NCBI GenBank assembly: GCA_949130485.1
Contig: OX422183.1
Location: 2,003,436-2,067,435, forward strand
Source of the DNA: Agelas oroides
Lineage: Eukaryota > Porifera > Demospongiae > Agelasida > Agelasidae
Reading direction: 5' to 3'
DNA: 64,000 nt
This document shows positions 30,466 through 42,199 of this stretch, one piece after another. The notes under the pieces are model-generated. The model had not been told where the DNA came from. It saw only the letters and a list, made by a program, of their open reading frames with translations, and searched no databases. Both the position numbers and the translations under genes were made by a program. Positions within the stretch are counted from its first letter, which is position 1. The number at the start of each line of letters is the position of its first letter.

Positions 30466-30940
30466 ATTTTATAGGAGGTATGTTAGCACATACACAATCC
30501 ACATAACTCACATCGGCTTCAACTTACTTCCTTGTGTCAGTTTCTGCTTGTATAGCCTAGCTAACTTTGTGAGCTGTGCTAGTGGTCTTATTTTGCAAGT
30601 AGAGTTATACTCTCCATTAAACTTCACCCAAATAATGTGTGAGTGTCGTGCATGCAGCTGCGGTATCTCTCATACACATGTCTTTAATGATGGAGTGGGA
30701 AAAGCTACCTTAAGACCAACCAGTCCTTACCTATATAAGTACCTTATAAGCGACACATGCAGTGAATACAAGTGTGTTTGTCAATATCCAGCCAGCCAGT
30801 TGTAAAGCTAGTACTGCTAATGTTTGCTGCCAGCACTTACACAATCACATGCTAGACTTCACTAGACACTCCTAATATCCTGTGAAATATGTGTATCCCC
30901 CAACACAATACTATTTTAAACTCACTATATTATGATAGTG
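30466..30940. other. Insert interrupting the SAMD3-like copy
   Basis: From about 30466 the paralogy with 40080-40140 stops. A plus-strand ORF (30455-30805, 116 codons, Cys-rich end ECRACSCGISH) is intact in both duplication copies with few changes. I do not recognise it, and conservation here may only reflect the young duplication. Confidence 0.3.
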
Positions 30941-30964
30941 ATCAAAGCCACCTTCGCAATCCCA

Positions 30965-31134
30965 TAATTGCACCTCTTCAATGTTTGAATCTCTATCTCA
31001 AGCTCAAGCTTCCTGCATTCATGGATGATTGAGTTTGCCTGCAGTTTTGTAGCATCCTTGATGAGGCTTGTGAGTGTTGGATTGGTTTCTGCGCAGGCCG
31101 AATGGAATGACTCTTCGTTGTCCTCTTGAGACAT
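30965..31134 (-). CDS. Coiled-coil start exon MSQEDNEES (copy 1)
   Basis: From ATG at 31134 the minus strand reads MSQEDNEESFHSACAETNPT then LTSLIKDATKLQANSII and HECRKLELEIEIQTLK. It is a heptad-like helical segment. The paralogue at 40876-41098 continues into DILEMYCHQLEKTKG; this copy diverges after QTLK. It may be the first exon of the SAMD3-like gene or of a separate gene. Confidence 0.4.
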
Positions 31135-31135
31135 A

Positions 31136-31924
31136 TTAAATCCATTTGTTTTTAGTAGAAACTTTGGATCTTTGATCAGCTTCTTTAAATTCACTTTGAT
31201 ACAGCAGATTGTAAATGTCTCTGTTTGGAGCCCGGCTCCCCGACACTTTTGGAGTAAGGGCAGCCGTAGGACAGCAACCCGCAAAAGACCCAGGCGATGT
31301 CTCTGGTGTGCCAGCAGCAGGCTTGGCAGCCTGAATGGAGAAATGACAGCGTGATGGCTGTGGTGACAGCAACAACAATGCAGTAGTGGTAGCGAATAGC
31401 GACTGCAGCAGCCATTTTACCGTCTGTACACAAAGGATGTCATCTATGTATCGCTTCCAGAGTGCCGGTTGGAGGGGCTCACTCTTGAGGAAGCGCGAAT
31501 CCAAGGAATCCATAAAGAGATTCGCACAGGAGGGGGCCATCTTGGTGCCCATGGCAGTGCCCTGTATTTGTTGGTATTGGAAGGAAAAGACATTGCATTT
31601 GAGCACTATGTCAAAAAGTGTTTGCATGATGTTTTTGGGCAGTGGGAGAAGATCTCTGTTCTCCAATGAGCGAAGGCACTCGGAAGTGCCCTCATCCTGT
31701 GGGATATTAAGGTAAAGGGCAGAGACATCTATAGTAACTAAGAGGCAGTTGGGGGGAAAGTGGGAGGATTCTATAGTGGAGATAAGGTGGCCTGAATCTC
31801 TAATGTAGGAGGGCATTGTGGTTACTTGGGGCTTAAGGTGGTGGTGTAGGAACTCTGAGATCTTTTCCGTTGGTGCACTACAGCCGCTTACTATAGGCCG
31901 GATGCCATGGGGATTTTTGTGCAC
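31136..31924 (-). pseudogene. Penelope RT core fused to unrelated tail (element B)
   Basis: The open frame of 262 codons starts KNPHGIRPIVSGCSAPTEKI (motif 2 region), then LLVTIDVSALYLNIP (motif A with its Asp), IQGTAMGTKMAPSCANLFM (motif B) and WKRYIDDILCVQT (motif C). After the YIDD box, at about 31422, the translation becomes unrelated (Ala/Ser/Thr-rich) and runs on into the DNA of the neighbouring host exon. It is missing the thumb and endonuclease, so it is inactive. Confidence 0.8.
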
Positions 31925-33310
31925 TTTTTAGAAAGTACAGACGTTGGGTCCTGGGGGTGCCTGGAGGCTTCAGAAATGAATGGGTGTGTTTATCTATGTA
32001 GTTCTGAGCATACAGGTCGTCTATGAAACGGCCTATATTCTCAGACGTTACTTATGTAGGTAGAGGTATCTTCTACAACTCCCTTTGTCCGCCTTCTTGA
32101 TGGTGAGGTTCTTGTTCCTCCTCAAGGAGTCGAGGTTTCGTATTTCCTGCATGGTGAGGTTGGGGTTCCAATCTGATTTTCCTTTGAACGGGTGCTTGGG
32201 TGGGGGAGGCTTGTGACCAAAGAAGTGTTTGACCCGGAGAGATCTGAAAAATCTTTCTATAGTGGGTGATCTGGGGGTGGGAACAAAGTTGAGGCCTTTG
32301 GAAAGTATTCATTCAGAGGGGGGGGGGGTCTAGTGTGTGGCTACTTAGGTTAATAATAATAATAGGTAGGGGAGAGGTAGAGGGAGGAGAGAGGTTGGGG
32401 GTTACGGCTGTCAGATGTTGTCGGGGTTGTGTCCGGTTGCCTTTCCTCTGGTCGGTCGGGTTTCCATTCTTCTGAAAAACCTTCACTGTGTCTGCGTAGG
32501 ACCTGGGTTTTGGATTGGAGGAGGTAGGGTTAGGGTTAGTAGGAAGGGGAGCCGGCTCTTTCTTCTGTGGGAGGTCTTAGGTTTAGTGGCCTTAGTTTTG
32601 GATTTAGGGTTATGGTCCGAGCGCGAAGCGTGCAGTTCAGTCTCGGTTAGGGTTGGTAGAGGGCTAAGGGAGAACGGGCCAGAGTGGGAGTTTTAGAGTT
32701 CCCGTTCCGGTTCTTGCTTTTTCCTCTCTTGTTGGTCTTAGGTTTGGTAGGTTTGGGTTTAGGGTTAGACTTAGGGGGGTTGCGCAGTTTCTGGAGCTTC
32801 TTTTCCTTCCGATTTTTCCGAACTTCTCTAGGTTTTTCTCCGTCTTCTCCATCGTCTCCTGGTGGGTGGTGAGTTCCTGTGGTGAGGGAGAGAAGGGTAG
32901 GTTTTTGAGGGTGTCTTTTACTTGGTCAACCTCATTGACAAGGTCGATTGCAACCGTCAGGTAGTGGTCGACTAGGGTTTTAATTAAAGTTTTCGTCTGT
33001 AGCTTCGAGGGTTTTATCCCATTTGTCCTTGAGATTTGTTCGTGAGGACATGAAGGCTTGAGGTTCCAGGTGGATCCTCAGGCCTTCTGGGATCAGGTTG
33101 TCCTCCAGGCACTGTTCGAGGAAGTGCCTGTGGTTGTGTGCTTGAATGAGCTGGTGGGAGAGCCTATGGTAGCTCTTCCTCAGCTCGAGAAGCTGTGACG
33201 CGCTGTTAGCGGATCCTGCCGTGGCGGATACCATGCGGGCATTTCCGTCTGGGTTATGGTCCGAGCGCGAAGCGCGAGGCTCGGTCTCGGTCAATGAAAT
33301 GCTCCCGACG
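31423..33310 (-). mobile_element. Penelope-like element B, truncated at the YIDD box
   Basis: On the minus strand the N-terminal region runs from about 33310 (LLELRKSYHRLSHQLIQAHN, DNLIPEGLRIHLE), followed by a decayed linker. A GLNFVPTP piece lies at about 32280, then RT to motif C at 31423. Everything after motif C, including GIY-YIG, is missing. Several frameshifts (for example near 31925) separate the parts. The low-complexity linker contains ggtagggttagggttag at about 32524. This copy keeps exactly the RT half that element A lacks. Confidence 0.85.
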
Positions 33311-33314
33311 CTAT

Positions 33315-33835
33315 CATAATGGTTGTGTTCAAAACATGCTGGTTTTCATGCTTGTCCACTGCTGTGTGCAAAGGAGAAAGGTCAGGTGTAATTCAGTTAG
33401 GTGAGATTGTAGTAATACATTTTCTTTATCAGTACCCTCTTCTACCTCCTCTTAACCAGTGGAAGGTGGTTGGTGTAAAACTTGTCATGTTTACCTGTTT
33501 TGATGCTCGCTGACTTTCGGAATAGCTGTCCAGTGTTGTAGTTGTGGATGTACTGCTTACATGCGTGGCTTTGAGAAAAAACAGTGTGGAAAAAATGCAT
33601 GCTTAATGGATGCTACCTTTTCCCACATGCAGTTTCCAGTTCTAACTGTGTTTGCTTGCACTTTGCTGTCCCTCCTCCTCAACTGCTCCTCCCTTCTTCG
33701 AAAATCTTGCTCTCTTCTTTCCAATTGTCCTACCCGCATTCCCACTTGCGTCTCTCTTTCTGCAACCATTACCTCCCATTCCCATATTGTCTTTTCAGAT
33801 TGCGGCAAGCGGACACTTCTTCGACGGAGCGCCTC
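33315..33835. other. Spacer between Penelope B and the third paralogous copy
   Basis: No supported gene. A minus frame at 33557-33808 is Arg/Glu-rich (RREEQLRRRDSKVQ) and coiled-coil-like but has no splice support. Confidence 0.25.
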
Positions 33836-33837
33836 TC

Positions 33838-34033
33838 TGAGGCTAGGGCTGGGAATGAGGCTAAGGTTGGGAATGAGGCTAAGGTTGGGAATGAAGCTAA
33901 GGCTGGGAATGAGGCTAAGGCTGGCTAGAGCTGGGAATGAGACTAGGGTTGGGAATGAGGCTAGGATTGGGAATGAGGCTAGGGCTGGGAATGAGGCTAG
34001 GGCTGGGAATGAGACTAGGGCTGGGAATGAGGA
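33838..34033. repeat. 18-bp minisatellite, about eleven copies
   Basis: ggctagggctgggaatga and ggctaaggttgggaatga alternate, with one partial unit (gctggctagagctggg at about 33918). It is the long allele of the array seen with two units at 25621 and one at 56553. Confidence 0.9.
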
Positions 34034-35009
34034 TGCGTAGAGATAAGTGGAAGGCGCTATGCGTGTATGTCAACTGCAGGTTGAGGGCAAGTTTTGTCAC
34101 TTCGTGTTAAATATAATGGTCTGTGAATACAAACTTAATTCAGGAAGATTTTGAAAAGCTGTTTTCTCATTTTACCTCTAACTGAGGAATATGGCTAGCA
34201 AACAATATCTTCATAGTTGTCTTCAATGCCCACAAGTCAGCTTGCACATAGTGAACTTGACTAGAATCAGTCATACTGCTCCATTCAGCACTCTTTCTCC
34301 TCCAGCTCACTAGCAACTATGCAATGCCTACCAATCCTGATTGCTTTACCATCAAAATTGATTGGTTGTTGCTGTGCTATAACCCCTCCCATGTGCTTTC
34401 AACTATGTGTGTAAGGCAAAATGTGGAAGTTCACATTTAGGAATTTTTGCAGTGCTGCAATGGCTATTGACAATAATAGCAAAAAGTATTTGCTGCAACC
34501 TGATTGGTCAGAGCGTGGTCTTTATAGATCCACGCATGATCTCTATGTATTTGATCATGTTAATAGTCAAAACAAACACAATTTAAGACTCCTCGGCCCT
34601 GAGTATTGTCTTCGCTGTGCTCAGGTCACCACAGCCTGTCGCCCTCAAGTTTCTAAACCGAGTAGATCCCTCAGACCAGCATCTAATTGTGTATCCCATA
34701 CAAACTGGAGTTGGTTTCAGTGCTTTCCATGTACGAGATTCTTTGTTTCATGAAAATATGTTGTAGACTAAGCTTGTAAATCTTGAGCAAACCACAACGT
34801 TTAGAGTGAGTACATTTTATTATAGTTTTCTTCTTCTGCATGGTTCACATTTCGCAGACTGACTAGTTATGTCTCATTCTCAGGCTATGTGTGATCAAGA
34901 AGACAAACTTATTTTAGGAAGACAATGAAAAAATGTTTCTTATTTCACCTCTAACTGAGGAACATGGCTAGTAGCTATACATTACAACACATGATTTAAA
35001 ATGACTTAC

Positions 35010-35084
35010 CTGACAATGGCAAAAGATGAACCCATCATTGTCACAGAAAGCTTCCAAATAGCCTACCAGGAGCCGGGTGGTCAT
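35010..35084 (-). CDS. Modular gene, third copy: 75-nt FCHC exon
   Basis: MTTRLLVGYLEAF followed by CDNDGFIFCHCQ, bounded by cattacag and gtaagtc. Substitutions against the exon at 27081 are mostly in the linker residues, while TRLL, YLE, C-D-x-D-G and FCHC persist. Confidence 0.6.
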
Positions 35085-35529
35085 CTGTAATGACAAGATA
35101 CGCAGCAAAGCTTGGGTACTTCAGTTTTGATGTTGTTGATTCCTATCATGGTGATTTTTGCATGCGTTTGTTGAGTATCACTAGGCAACTACAATCCCGC
35201 AGTCATTCATGATTACACAAGTAATTTCTTGTGTAATAAAATCAGCTCTGCGGACACTTGACACTTTCATAGCACTCATTTCACTGTACAAAGCTATGCT
35301 GGTTAAGTACGTATATAAAAGCTGGAGATGTGCTTTTCCATTCTGAGACGCCGTACATTTTTATAGGGTGCTGTACTACAACCATAGCTATCATATAGTT
35401 AAACAGTAAATAGAGAGTAATAGAGACAGCTCTGCATTCTACTATCTGCTGCTACATACACTTCAATATCTCAGTAAACCACAGATGATGTACATACAAA
35501 GTCATCCACTGTACTAGTACATAGTACTT

Positions 35530-35761
35530 AGGTGAATTTGGTGTTGTCCCACCTCCACGGCCCCTACGTCCACGGCGACCAGGGCCTCCGGTGCCATGTG
35601 GTCTATGACCAGGACCAGGAGGTGGAACTGCAGATTCCTCACCTGCTGGTATGGTATGCCTTGGAGGAACATACAGCTCTGTTGACACTCCTGTCGGCAG
35701 CCCTTTTTCCCCAGATGTTGACCCAGTACCCACCCTACCCCGTGCAGGCAGTTGGTCGTTT
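35530..35761 (-). CDS. Modular gene, third copy: Gly/Pro-rich basic exon (W type)
   Basis: The acceptor catccaacag is followed by an open frame: QLPARGRVGTGSTSGEKGLP, a mid part (ELYVPPRHTIPAGEES), then AVPPPGPGHRPHGTGGPG, RRGRRGRGGG and TTPNSP. The RG/RGG-rich end resembles RNA-binding or low-complexity linkers. The donor after TTPNSP is destroyed by loss of two bases, so translation would run on as KYYVLVQWMTLYVHHLWF to a stop at 35452. It may act as a terminal exon or mark decay. Confidence 0.5.
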
Positions 35762-36035
35762 CTGTTGGATGAGAGAATAATGGATGAGAAGTATTGCTGC
35801 ACAGTTATGTAACCATTTTTACAACACAAAGACTACTTACATGTAGATGTTGTGCAACCGGAATAGTTTTCATCATTAGTAGCCTTGTCACCAGTTTTCA
35901 AAAGGCCTGGTGATTAAGACTCATGTTCTAGTCTTGTGTGAAAATACAAACTTAATTCAGGAAGATATATTGGAAAGTCACCTCTGAGGAACATGACTAG
36001 CATACATCAATTGCATGTGATTTAAGTCAACTTAC

Positions 36036-36104
36036 TTTGCAGTGGCAGAAGAGGAATCCAAGGCCTCTTCAATGTACAGCACCAGCTGTTTGGAACGTAG
36101 CAAT
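36036..36104 (-). pseudogene. Modular gene, third copy: Y exon with deletion
   Basis: It aligns to the 69-nt exon at 28205. About ten bases are missing inside the FDDSG codons, which breaks the frame, and the 5' edge carries an unrelated ggaacgtagc insert. Donor and acceptor sites remain. It is a decayed exon. Confidence 0.5.
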
Positions 36105-36244
36105 CTGTGATGACAAGATATGCAATCCATGCAGAAATGTGATGTTAGTGAGGAGCTTCTTTAGACTGGAAAGTAAAAGCTACAGATAGAATTCGGGGTC
36201 TCTGAGTCCTTAGAGATCCTAACTCAAGTTTCATAAGCATCAGT

Positions 36245-37030
36245 GCCTAGTACCAGTGATTCTCTCACTTGTGTTACTAAGCTTGCAAACTTTTATCAAA
36301 AGTAGATCCTGGGTGTCAACTAGTAGCTCATATATCAATGATGCAGTTGTTCATTGTTACAATAATGTGTTTTGAAGAAACAGTTGTGTACACTAGCAGT
36401 ATATACCAGTTCTATACATACTTGGCAGATCTTTCTCTGCCTCTCGCACATCTTCATCTTTTGGACTACCTGAAGCTTTTCCCTGGCTGCTTTAGACACA
36501 CCAACAAACTGCTAAACACGGACACTGTAAGGTGGATCAGTTGGAACACGCTTTTATTGCTGGACAAGATGCTCTACAGTCTCACAAGTAAAACAATAAA
36601 TATTCAACAGTTACTCTCACATGCAGTGGATGTGTGGGGAAATGTAATTGCACTTTCATTTTACAATGGCAATACACAAATTCTCCATTGTTGGCACTAT
36701 ATCGTAGGCCAATGTGATCATCTATAGGGAGGCAAGTTATTCAGAGAAGTATAGCTATGTTGTTGGCACCATGCTTGAGGAAGTTGTGTATACATGACAG
36801 TATATACCCAATGCATGGACAAAACCTGTTCATGTTTTGAGGCTAGTATATGTCAGTAATAATACATGAATTTCCAGCATGGTTAGCTTAGAGCTGTGAA
36901 CAAGTGTTTGTAGTGAGATAGGGAGAGCATGAAGCATACATATGCACAATAGTTGAGACCATACCCTTAATTTCTTCTCTTTTTCCTGACAATATAAAAT
37001 CTCAACACACAACCAACTGAAGCTTGGCCT
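36245..37030. other. Copy-specific intron-like sequence
   Basis: No counterpart in the large duplication. A plus-strand ORF (36338-36727, 129 codons) is hydrophobic and Leu-rich but shows no family or splice support. Confidence 0.25.
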
Positions 37031-37035
37031 GTCAC

Positions 37036-37102
37036 TTGGCAAAAGCAGAACCCTTCCTTGTCTGCACACTTCTCAATGATGTAAGCCAGCTCCTTTATGT
37101 GA
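37036..37102 (-). CDS. Diverged FCHC-type exon (Z type)
   Basis: HIKELAYIIEKCADKEGF followed by CFCQ lies between possible acceptor ctaag and donor gtgac. It has the same hydrophobic rhythm and C...GFxFC ending as the X and Y exons. The phase is not certain and the splice sites are weak. Confidence 0.35.
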
Positions 37103-37470
37103 CTTAGTGTTTATAGGTAATGTTTCTCATGTGGACATGCTCAGTAAGGTCTGTGCAAGTTTCAACTTACCCTACAAGAGTAAACACAGTGACAGCTCAC
37201 AGAAGAAATTCTGAGGAGTGGTCCTAGTAAACCACTACATAGTGTGACTGACTACATGAGTTGACACATGGAGCAATGTGGTTCAAACTAAACTGAACGG
37301 ATAGCATATATACTTGAAAATACAGAAATAAAATCTGTGTCATAAATTGTAGCTATAATAGCTACTTACAGAACCTTGGCAGCAATCAACGCACAAGGTG
37401 GATGCACACTCCTGTAGATGTATCCCTCACCTCAATTTCACTGGTAATGAACGGCAACATTGGAAAAGGT

Positions 37471-37477
37471 TTATATA
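37471..37477 (-). promoter_or_regulatory. TATA box of the modular gene, third copy
   Basis: gggaTATATAAacc on the minus strand is followed by cgttcattaccagtgaaatt, then gag and gtgaggg. Both elements match the copies at 29257 and 60160, although the surrounding sequence is diverged. This supports real promoter function. Confidence 0.55.
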
Positions 37478-37739
37478 TCCCTTTGAACAAAAGCGTGAGC
37501 CGCTAGTTTTCTTATCAATAAATTTGCAATTATTGTGCTTGAAAAAAATGGGTAAATTGGTGAGGTGACGTATCACCTGTGTACGAAATGTTTGGCTGTG
37601 ACATGTACAATGCAGCTATTAGAGTTATGTAGAACCTGTGACAAATCTCCATGAGGACATGTATTGAATTAGAATCCTGCTTGCCAATAAAACAACATTC
37701 AAGTCTATCAGTAAGGTTTTGCACTTGTGCAGTTTACAG

Positions 37740-38650
37740 GGTTGAAGAGGGTGGCGGTAGAAGTGGAGGTGCTGTGTGCAGGCAATAAAGAAACTCATTC
37801 TAAGACCAAGGTATCAACAAGGGAGACCCCACCCAAGAGCTGATGAGTAGTATGATAAAGTATGCCAAGTTGTGCATCTTGTATGATATATAGTATGAAG
37901 TTGTACATCTTATGGAATCGTCGTTTGACAAGTGGTCTGAACAAAGAAAAATGGCACTTTTGCTACCGCGCACTTTTGCATTTAGCTGTCTTCCGTGTGG
38001 CTTTTGGACCATTGCCAGAAATGCAGGGACACGGATTTCGCACTCTTTCTACTACGTCTGTTACATTTCCGTTACACGTACTTCATGTTTTACTACGGGA
38101 GCCTATGGCGGTTCAAACTCTAACTTTAGTGACGAGCTTACCTTGACATAAATGTGTTGTTAATGATATATTCACCTTCTGCTTTCTCTCTACTAGCCAC
38201 AGATACCTACAGTGCTGGCTCCTGAAGGTCACAGAATTTGCCATTCGCGATAGTATTTCTACCGTATTTTCACACATTGAAGTGTGAAAAACAAGGCATT
38301 TCAAATTTTCTGAAATAAAAATATACACTTTTGCAGTTCATTTTTGATTGGTTAATGATATAATTCACTTATTTTTGATGTCCTCTGCCCAACTAGCCGT
38401 AAAGTTTTTACAGATTTTGTTCACAGAATTTGCCAAATCAGTACAAAATAGGTACAAAAATGTACGCTAGCATATACAATTACGGATAATTCCAAATACG
38501 GTACAACGTAAACTTCTGCGTTTTACCTGTAACTCCGTACACTACGGAAATAACGTCGTGACCGCCGTGCTATTCAAATTTCTGGCAATGCAACTATATG
38601 AGTCTTGTTGACCACGGAGGCACTCAAAGAGGATGTCTGGGTGCTTAAAT
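37740..38650. other. Copy-specific non-coding stretch
   Basis: Contains several tacggta/ccgta words and AT-rich sequence around 38290-38560 that look like the remains of TIR elements, but no matching pair of ends could be fixed. No gene. Confidence 0.3.
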
Positions 38651-38656
38651 AAGCTT

Positions 38657-40142
38657 TTACATACGAGAGTCTACCAACTCTCTGATAAAGCCTACTAATA
38701 AAAGACCTATGACTAGTTGGCTTGTTTTTGACCAGCTCATACGTGTCATAAGAATGTCCTGAACAAAGTATAGGAGTGCTCTGCAGGCCTTTGGGTACTC
38801 TACCCCAAAAACATAATATGCCGCCATTAAGTGCAGCAACCCTTCTACATGTGTCTCTCCTGGAACTTCACATATTTCTTGGTCTTTGACACATAAAATC
38901 GTCTGGGGCCATTCCCCATCATCTGTGAAGACCACAAGATCGTGGAGGTGAAATGATTGTTGATGTTGCCTGTATGTGAACAAAAAGGAGTGAGTGTAAG
39001 ACCTATTTCAGGCACTTGGAATATGTGGATGTGTAAACGGTTCCATTCCCTTATATGCATGGCATACACATCTGTAGGATCTAACGCTAGGAGTCTGAAT
39101 CAAAGTATCCTGTAGCATTCTAGAACCACACACCTGTTCACATTTTGTGTCTAAGTTCAATAGTGAATAATATTAGTGGCCAGAGCCTAACTTACAGGGG
39201 TCACCTCCACCACATCATGGGGAGAAGGCTTATAGAAGATGTTCCTTTTCAGAGTATTTACAGTTTTTTTCTCTAAGCTGGTTCCCCCTCTTCACCAGTC
39301 AGCGCAAATGGTAATTCAGTTTTTTCTCAAAGATTCCCCTGATCGATTCCCCCACCACCTGATGCAACTCATACATTAGCTGTAGAAAATAACATTCCAT
39401 CAATATACACGTAATACTATCACTAGGAGCTCTTTTGGAACATCCTATATACTCAGCTAGCTAACAACCCAAAACTTTTGCAACCACTTACATGCATTCT
39501 TAATTACCATTTTGGAACCTTGAATGCTGGGTACTTCTGGACAATGGTGTCAATAGACACCGGTGTTTGTAGCCACTCATTCCTATGTGGCGTAGTTGAA
39601 TCTAGGAGGCACTGTACTGTTTGGCTCGGTACAGGAGCCCTTCCTTCAAACAACTTCTGGAGGGCCTCCTCCATGTCTCAATCGCTCTCATTCTCAGCTG
39701 CTTTAGCAACTACAGGTGGCAGCTGGATGCCCTTCAGCTTTTGTGCCTTTGCCGCAGAACTGCTCCAATGTTTGTCTAGGTACGGTTATGATTTACCACC
39801 TATACACATCGGTTACTTATAACTAACAATTTCATCCCTGAAACAGCTAATACTTGACCAAACTAGTCAAAATGGATATCAAACAGTTCCATTGAGTGTG
39901 TACATTCATGATCTAATGTTTGTTTTCATTCTTGAGTGAGTGATCTGAAAGAGTCTAGGTATGGTTGTGATTTACCACTTACATGAATCGGTCATTGGAC
40001 ACCTTTTTATCTGCACAATATTGATGGAACCTTTGCTGGCAGCCACCAACACAAAACAATGCTTTGTCTTTTCAATTCTGAGCCATGACGAAGGGCATTT
40101 CGCTCGTGTTGACTTGAAACCAAGATGCTGCTGGTGCTCAGC
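38657..40142 (-). CDS. SAMD3-like C-terminal gene, best-preserved copy (four exons)
   Basis: Proposed exons on the minus strand are: about 40142-39990 (MAEHQQHLGFKSTRAKCPSS, then KTKHCFVLVAASKGS; donor gtaagt); about 39775-39508 (GIQLPPVVAKAAENESD, QKLFEGRAPVPS, SIDTIVQKYPAFKVPKW); 39379-39196 (helical LMYELHQVVGES...VVEVTP); and 38969-38657 (LVVFTDDGEWPQTILCVKDQ, EICEVPGETHVEGL, then LMAAYYVFGVEYPKACRALL and YFVQDILM). The last part is the signature C-terminus of SAMD3-like uncharacterised proteins. Problems: an in-frame TGA in exon 2 after AENESD, a damaged third exon (indels near 39270-39300) and an 11-base loss early in exon 4. It is probably a recent pseudogene or a copy with sequence errors. 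Biochemical function is unknown. Confidence 0.5.
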
Positions 40143-40607
40143 CATGATGCCGATGGGCAGCTAGCTTGCTACCTAGCCGCTCTCAGAAGCTGGCGATCAT
40201 GAAACAATGGTTCGAGCTGGCAGTAGAACGCACAGCCTCACAGTTCAGCTGGCAGTGGTGGCAACGACTCGTCGAATACAAACTGGTCCTAGCGCTATCC
40301 CTGGATCAACCACATGGCGAGTGAAATTATCGTCGGCATCCGTCAGGGTAGTGCCGGCTAGCTGCCGGGGAGCAGTAGCATCTGTCCAGCCGTGCGTGGT
40401 TCAAACACACCAAGTAAGCACTGTATCGCTGCACGAATATCCTGGAAAACTTGTGTGACGCTTTGGCTGTTGTGCTAGTACTGAGTACAGGGCTCTATAG
40501 TGCTGGCAGTGGCTCTCCTATAGGCTGTAGTGAGGACTGGGGGGAATTGGCCATTCCATTGCAAAACAAAAAAATTCCATTTCTCTGTGCTGCAGTTATG
40601 ACTTGCC
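40143..40607. other. Upstream region of the SAMD3-like copy
   Basis: Higher GC than its surroundings, with no conserved motif I could name. Short ORFs only. It may include the promoter of the gene at 38657-40142. Confidence 0.3.
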
Positions 40608-40725
40608 AAATATACACCCCTGACTCAGCAATATACTCCCTTGCGGTTGAAAATATACACCCCTGACTCAGCAATATACTCCCTTGCGGTTGAAAATATA
40701 CGCCCCTGACTCAGCAATATACTCC
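40608..40725. repeat. 43-bp minisatellite, three copies
   Basis: Units start at 40608, 40651 and 40694: aaatatacacccctgactca then gcaatatactcccttgcggt. The third is cut short. The period is not a multiple of three. Confidence 0.85.
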
Positions 40726-40875
40726 CTGCAGTCGCCGCTGCACGGTGTATATGCCATATATGACCGCATGCAGCGCCTTTGATCCGCCCACGCACTATAG
40801 TATATATATATACTTTTTGTTGCGTCTTGCTCTTCTAGCTCCTCTTTAACTTCATTGTGCCTTCTCTTTCATGAT

Positions 40876-41098
40876 CTAAGTGCATCCTTTTGTTTTTTCT
40901 AACTGGTGACAATACATCTCTAGGATGTCATTCAATGTTTGAACCTCTATCTCAAGCTCAAGCTTCCTGCATTCATGGATGATTGAGTTTGCCTGCAGTT
41001 TTGTAACACCCTTGATGACGCTTGTGAGTGTTGGATTGGTTTCTGCACAGGCCAAATGGAATGACTCTTCGTTGTCCTCATGAGACATATTAAATCCA
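40876..41098 (-). CDS. Coiled-coil start exon MSHEDNEES (third copy)
   Basis: From ATG at about 41088 the minus strand reads MSHEDNEESFHLACAETNPT, LTSVIKGVTKLQANSII, HECRKLELEIEVQTLND and ILEMYCHQLEKTKG. It is a helical, heptad-like peptide with an intact end; the equivalent exons at 30965 and 61854 break off after QTLK. It may be the 5' exon of the SAMD3-like gene downstream. Confidence 0.4.
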
Positions 41099-41515
41099 TT
41101 TGTTTTTGGTAGAAATACACTCATGCCTCCATCGGTCGAAAAACCTAAAGCAAACATTTTGTTCTTTGATATAACCACACAGCTATACCATCTGTGAGCC
41201 ACCATCAATTTTGTTTACTCATTGGCCATTCCTCTGCTATGGTAAGCCTTTAACGGAATGAGGTGACATCACCTGCACACACAACATGCCAGGCTGTGAC
41301 ATGTTCATGCAGCTAGTAAAGTTTTGTGGACGTGTATTGGATTAGGATTAGGATCCTGCTTGCCAAGCACAAAATGATAAGGTGTTGTATAATGGTTAAA
41401 TGAAACACACAGGGTATATATGAAGTATCTAGGGTGTAAGACAGGAGATGTGGAGTATAGTTTTATGGTTTGTTATGTATGTGGATGTTTGTGCCGTGGA
41501 TGTGCCTGTTCACGT

Positions 41516-42066
41516 TTACGATCTGAGGATACTTTCAATGTGGGAAGTACTGCTGTACAGTGTAGGGTTAGGCTGTAGGCTAGTATAGTATAGTTGTTGT
41601 TGACAATGGTAAGTAGGTGTTATATATACAGGTGTTGCATGTGTCTGGTGCACAAACTTGCAGGGCGAGGGTATGGCCTGTATCATTGGTAGTAGTTTCC
41701 CTTTGGTGGTTTCGGGGTTGGAAGTAAGGGGACTTGGCTGGGAAGTTTTGTAGGTGCACCAGCGGCAGAGAAGGTAGAGGATGATGGGTGGCGGGGAGGA
41801 AGTAGGGTTGGGGGTGGTGATGGCCAGGGAGGAAGTGGGGGTGGTGGGAGTGGTGGTGGGCAGCATGGTAGGGTGATGGAAGGTCGTGGAGGATGAAGTA
41901 GGGTGGTAGTTGGTGGAGGGTTAAGGGTAGCCGAATGTGAAGCGTGAGGCTTAGGCTCGGTAGAAGAAATGCTCCCGATGCTGGCGGTTTGCAAATTGCG
42001 AGTGAGCTTCACTTCGGTGGCAGGCGGTGAAGAGGGTCGACTTCTCTTTGTGTTCCGAGTGTCCAT
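41516..42066 (-). pseudogene. Penelope element C, N-terminal fragment
   Basis: From ATG at 42066: MDTRNTKRSRPSSPPATEV then SIGSISSTEPKPHASHSA, which match the starts of the elements at 20.3 and 51.1 kb. It then turns into Pro/Thr-rich low-complexity sequence. No helical block, RT or endonuclease follows, so only the 5' end is present. Confidence 0.7.
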
Positions 42067-42124
42067 GGTCGCAGTGAGTGGGTGCGTGTTACCATGGTAG
42101 ACACTTTAAAATAACTTCTCAATA

Positions 42125-42151
42125 TTTCGACGGTAGGTGAGTCTTCCTCAG
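42125..42151 (-). ncRNA. Hammerhead-ribozyme-like core in the Penelope 5' region (C)
   Basis: The minus strand reads CTGAGGA, a short stem-loop (gac...gtc), then GAAA. This fits the hammerhead core CUGANGA / helix II / GAAA. Penelope elements are known to carry hammerhead ribozymes in their terminal repeats. Helices I and III could not be verified by eye, and helix II is only about 3 bp here. Confidence 0.35.
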
Positions 42152-42199
42152 GAGATTATGACTGACTTCTAGGGGGGTCTATGGCTATCTGGTTACTAA

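Larger units (their letters stand above)
20650..33110. repeat. Large segmental duplication, copy 1
   Basis: From the Penelope fragment at about 20650 to at least 33110 this sequence repeats, in the same order and orientation, at 50706-64000 (the window end). Long stretches are almost identical: the predicted proteins at 30455/61341, 30925/61814 and 31136/62025 differ by a few residues only. Differences are concentrated in minisatellites and in one replaced segment (21553-21809 versus 51598-52216). Confidence 0.9.

Noticed and set aside
33557..33808. Arg/Glu-rich minus-strand frame as a coiled-coil gene
   Set aside because: No paralogue, no splice sites, and the frame overlaps pyrimidine-rich sequence that gives such translations by composition.
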